Shown piece by piece: positions 35,358 through 37,598 of a stretch of 37,598 nt of DNA; the stretch's first letter is position 1; each line of letters starts with the position of its first letter. Position numbers and translations under genes: made by a program. Below the pieces are notes generated by a model. That model saw only the letters and a list, made by a program, of their open reading frames with translations, was not told where the DNA came from and did not search any database. The DNA is from Tessaracoccus bendigoensis DSM 12906. GTDB taxonomy: Bacteria > Actinomycetota > Actinomycetes > Propionibacteriales > Propionibacteriaceae. The DNA is taken from positions 1 through 37,598 of the forward strand of contig NZ_FQZG01000040.1 of NCBI RefSeq assembly GCF_900141915.1, given 5' to 3'.

Positions 35358-35474
35358 GGCTGCCTCCTGGAGGGTGTCGGCTGAGCCCTCCTGGGAAACG
35401 GTTGACTCCTGCACGGCTGGCATCCAATTTTGCCCGTGCGGCGCCTCGATTGTGTGGGAATTCCCGGCTGGCTC

Positions 35475-35489
35475 GACCATCCGATGGTC
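35475..35489. promoter_or_regulatory. Palindrome in the divergent protease/secreted-protein promoter region
   Basis: GACCAT-CCG-ATGGTC is a perfect 6+3+6 inverted repeat in the 226-bp gap between the two start codons. A TAGCGT hexamer (35509-35514) 20 bp further could be the -10 of the secreted-protein gene. Operator function is a guess. Confidence 0.35.
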
Positions 35490-35583
35490 TCTTCCGACGG
35501 TTCGGTGTTAGCGTGCTCTGAATCGGTAAGTCGTCGGCTCTCCTGCCCGGAAGACGCTGGCGGCGCTTCCCAGGAGGTTCATG

Positions 35584-37032
35584 ATGAAGAGGACCCTTTC
35601 CGTCGGCGTGGCAAGCGCCCTGCTCCTCGGCGGCGCCGTGCTCGCGGCACCGTCGGCACAGGCCGCCGAACCGACGACCTACGCGGTGATGCTGCTCCAA
35701 CCGACCCGCGGCAACCCCGACGCGCAGGCCCACGGCATCAACAGGCGCGGCGACGTGGTGGGCACCTCCATGCAGGACGGGCTGTCGGTCGACGGCGGCG
35801 GCGCGGCGACCCTGTGGAAGTCTCGTTCGGGGCGCGGCACCAGCATCTCCATGAACTGGCCCGGCGAAGAGGCCATCGACATCTCGGGCAACGGCGTCGT
35901 CGTCGGCAACTACGCGATGGTCTCCCCCCGCGCGTTCTGGCGATCGGGCAACACGACCACCGAGATCGAGCACGACGGCACCACCATCAGGGCCAAGCGA
36001 ATCTCGGAGAATGGGCGGGCGGTGCTGAACATCGAGTACCTCAACAACCGCCTGTTCATCGCCACCAGCCCCACCGCCAAGGTGGAACTCGCCCCGCCGG
36101 CGGCCTCGAGCGCTCCGGCAGGTGCCGGTATCTCCGACAACGGACGCAGGGTCGCCGGTTCGGCCACCTACCGTAACGCGAGCGTGCCGGTCCTGTGGAA
36201 CGACGGTGTGCCTACCCGGTTCGCGCTCCCTGCCGGTGCTGCCCACGCGTCGATCTCGGCCGTCAATGACGCAGGGGTGTCCGGTGGCTGTGCCTCGATC
36301 AGTGCAACACTTACCGCGTTCCGGTTCACGGCGAACGGTTCGGCCACCCGTCTCCCCGGCCTCAGCGGCTACACCAGCGCCTGCGCCTCTGCCGTCAGCA
36401 ACAACGGCACGCTGGCCGGTACGGCGTTCACCCGTGTCGACGGCGATTCCCGGGCCGTCGTCTGGGTCGACGGCGCCGCCCGCAACCTCAACGACCAGGT
36501 CGCGCAGCGCTCCGGCTACACGCTGCTGACCGCCGAAGACATCAACGCCTCCGGGCAGATCGTCGGCACCGCACGCCTGGCAAACGGCACAACCCGCGGC
36601 TACATCGCAACCCCGTCGACGGCGTCGAGCATCTACACCGCGCCTGGCTACCACCAGTTCAATGGCCGACTCTGGCGAACCAACTGCGAGCCCTACTCCC
36701 AAACCTCCCGCTGCACCACCGAAATCATCGCCACCACCGTCCAGGTTGTGGGCGGCAGGTACCAGCGCGTCACCGGTTGGACGTTCAACAACCTGACCTA
36801 CACCCCCAGCGCCGAGTCGCTCTGGGTGGGCAACCCCCTGGCACGGACTGGCTCCTGGACGAACCAAGGTCGTCAGTGGAAGACCGAGTGCAAGACGCCA
36901 GCCACAGGCAGAAACGCCTGCCGGAGCTACATCTACGCCACCGTCGTCAGCGCGACGGCGAAACCAGGCGGGGGCTACACCTACGCCAGCAGCAACCAGT
37001 GGCTGTTCAACAACATCGTCCACTTCAGCTGA
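35584..37032 (+). CDS. Secreted HAF-repeat protein with two C-terminal Cys-pair modules
   Basis: The 482-residue protein has a clear signal peptide (KR, hydrophobic core, AQA-AEP cleavage near residue 27). Residues ~45-345 carry about seven HAF-type repeats, such as AHGINRRGDVVGTS, AIDISGNGVVVGNY, AGISDNGRRVAGSA, ASAVSNNGTLAGTA and AEDINASGQIVGTA; such repeats probably form a beta-propeller. Two ~60-residue modules follow (about 355-415 and 421-482), each with two cysteines, a W..GR.W..(E)C core and a closing FNN motif. The second module ends exactly at the C-terminus. AGGAGG at 35572-35577 suits ATG 35584 (6-nt spacing) better than ATG 35581 (3 nt). Function is unknown; surface binding or adhesion is a guess. 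A relic of the C-terminal module lies at 16798. Confidence 0.85.
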   Translation: MKRTLSVGVASALLLGGAVLAAPSAQAAEPTTYAVMLLQPTRGNPDAQAHGINRRGDVVGTSMQDGLSVDGGGAATLWKSRSGRGTSISMNWPGEEAIDISGNGVVVGNYAMVSPRAFWRSGNTTTEIEHDGTTIRAKRISENGRAVLNIEYLNNRLFIATSPTAKVELAPPAASSAPAGAGISDNGRRVAGSATYRNASVPVLWNDGVPTRFALPAGAAHASISAVNDAGVSGGCASISATLTAFRFTANGSATRLPGLSGYTSACASAVSNNGTLAGTAFTRVDGDSRAVVWVDGAARNLNDQVAQRSGYTLLTAEDINASGQIVGTARLANGTTRGYIATPSTASSIYTAPGYHQFNGRLWRTNCEPYSQTSRCTTEIIATTVQVVGGRYQRVTGWTFNNLTYTPSAESLWVGNPLARTGSWTNQGRQWKTECKTPATGRNACRSYIYATVVSATAKPGGGYTYASSNQWLFNNIVHFS

Positions 37033-37078
37033 CCGGCCGGTAGGTCGCCGTCCGGGTTGGGCGGTGGCTGGGTGCTGG

Positions 37079-37170
37079 TTTGAGCAGGATTTGCAAGTCA
37101 TTGGGACCACGACCGCATCGTCTGCTGACGATGCGGCTCGGGCGTCAATGAACCTCGGATCCTGCTCAAA
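37079..37170. repeat. Inverted-repeat element, copy B
   Basis: 92 bp bounded by TTTGAGCAGGAT and ATCCTGCTCAAA. A 10-bp stem, CCGCATCGTC-TGCT-GACGATGCGG (37113-37136), lies inside, and GCAAGTCA follows the left end as in copy A. It starts 47 bp after the secreted-protein stop and is preceded by CCGTCCGGGTTGGGCGGTGG, also present before copy C. Confidence 0.8.
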
Positions 37171-37250
37171 TCTGAGCCAACCAGGACCCGCTCAAGCAGA
37201 CTCCAGTCCCACGCCGTCCGGGTTGGGCGGTGGCTGTGGCTGGGTGCTGG

Positions 37251-37341
37251 TTTGAGCAGGATCTACTGCTCAACGCGACGAATCCCGCATCGTCTGCTGA
37301 CGATGCGGGATCGGCTTCAATGAACTCAAATCCTGCTCAAA
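37251..37341. repeat. Inverted-repeat element, copy C
   Basis: 91 bp with the same ends as copy B. The internal hairpin is longer: a perfect 13-bp stem, ATCCCGCATCGTC-TGCT-GACGATGCGGGAT, at 37282-37311. Arms extended by compensating bases relative to copy B suggest the hairpin is maintained. Confidence 0.8.
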
Positions 37342-37371
37342 CCCGGGGCCAACCACCACCCCCCGGGAGAA

Positions 37372-37405
37372 GGCGTGGGGACGGCGACGTTGACGTCCCC
37401 ACGCC
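37372..37405 (-). terminator. Hairpin terminator after the PEPCK gene
   Basis: Perfect 12-bp arms, GGCGTGGGGACG and CGTCCCCACGCC, with a 10-nt loop lie 6 bp beyond the minus-strand stop codon at 37412. The U run is poor, so it may depend on the strength of the stem. Confidence 0.65.
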
Positions 37406-37411
37406 GGGTCT

Positions 37412-37598
37412 TCAGAGGCGGGAGCGGAACTCCTCATGCTGACGCTTGACGGCGTCGGGCACCTTGGTGCCCATCCGGGCCAGGAAGACATCCGTATCGT
37501 CGGCCTCTGCGTTCAACGCCTCGGGATCGATCGCGAACAACGCCTCCCAATCCTCGCTGCTCACCCCGGCCGCCACATAATCGATGGCACCGTCGACC
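37412..37598 (-). CDS. pckG: Phosphoenolpyruvate carboxykinase (GTP), C-terminal end only
   Basis: The last 61 codons of a minus-strand gene that continues past the window edge. The sequence GVSSEDWEALFAIDPEAL, then AEADDTDVFLARMGTKVP, then RSRL at the stop, fits the C-terminus of GTP-dependent PEPCK, where a VED..ELL.VD..AW.AE pattern is followed by F..FGD(R/K)LP and a final ARL. PEPCK converts oxaloacetate to phosphoenolpyruvate in gluconeogenesis. Catalytic motifs are outside the window, so the call rests on the tail alone. A hairpin follows the stop. Confidence 0.65.
   Translation of the reverse strand, partial: VDGAIDYVAAGVSSEDWEALFAIDPEALNAEADDTDVFLARMGTKVPDAVKRQHEEFRSRL

Noticed and set aside
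35347..37110. 587-codon minus-strand frame opposite the secreted protein
   Set aside because: It is antisense to a gene with a clear signal peptide, AGGAGG site and repeat domains. Its translation shows only Arg/Gly/Val-rich composition typical of high-GC shadows.

Overview
The window is a high-GC stretch of an actinobacterial chromosome. Codon third positions are strongly G/C. Several genes carry a TAnnnT -10 hexamer exactly 6-7 nt before the start codon with no Shine-Dalgarno (leaderless mRNAs), as is common in Actinobacteria. The gene content (GTP-type PEPCK end, GH92 mannosidase, LacI-controlled inositol-type genes, front-end-like desaturase) fits a soil or host-associated actinobacterium, possibly Propionibacteriaceae; the family is a guess. 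No tRNA, rRNA, phage gene, transposase or CRISPR array was seen.

Layout. 1-8.0 kb: an inverted-repeat element at the left edge, then a fused HyuA-HyuB (5-oxoprolinase type) gene, a ketopantoate-reductase-like gene and a cytoplasmic GH92 alpha-mannosidase. 8.0-13.0 kb: an orphan restriction-like DUF3883 gene framed on both sides by related ~92-94 bp direct repeats containing a 19-bp palindrome, then an acyl-lipid desaturase and an OsmC peroxidase (both minus), and a NERD-nuclease/helicase fusion. 13.0-16.8 kb: an MFS exporter, a cold-shock protein with a strong terminator, a ~0.85 kb non-coding higher-order repeat built on a ~20 bp unit, and a CPBP-family membrane protein with eroded protease motifs. 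16.8-25.6 kb: a relic of a secreted-protein gene, a SulP anion transporter, a ferritin, a polytopic membrane patatin, an OafA/SGNH acyltransferase, a 0.6 kb repeat-rich gap with DnaA-box-like sequences, and the ribosome-rescue factor ArfB. 25.7-31.9 kb: a GlnPQ-like amino-acid ABC transporter whose two substrate-binding domains are a recent tandem duplication, then a divergent operon (TIM-barrel isomerase/epimerase, IolG-type dehydrogenase, LacI regulator) with two operator-like palindromes in its promoter. 31.9-37.6 kb: a very large cytosolic-looking subtilase-zincin double protease, a divergent secreted HAF-repeat protein with two Cys-pair C-terminal modules, two inverted-repeat elements and the 3' end of a PEPCK gene.

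How the parts may work together. The LacI gene, the two enzymes and the two operators form one self-contained catabolic unit, probably for inositol or a related cyclic polyol. The ABC transporter is a separate amino-acid importer in the divergent direction. The main unexplained material is (i) the phased CACCAGCG repeats at 14.8-15.7 kb and 24.9-25.0 kb, which appear to be the same family at two loci; (ii) the DUF3883 gene bracketed by palindromic repeats; (iii) the S8 plus zincin double-protease polypeptide; and (iv) a C-terminal Cys-pair module found in the secreted protein at 35.6 kb and again in a degraded copy at 16.8 kb. All functional statements come from reading motifs by eye; no database search was run.
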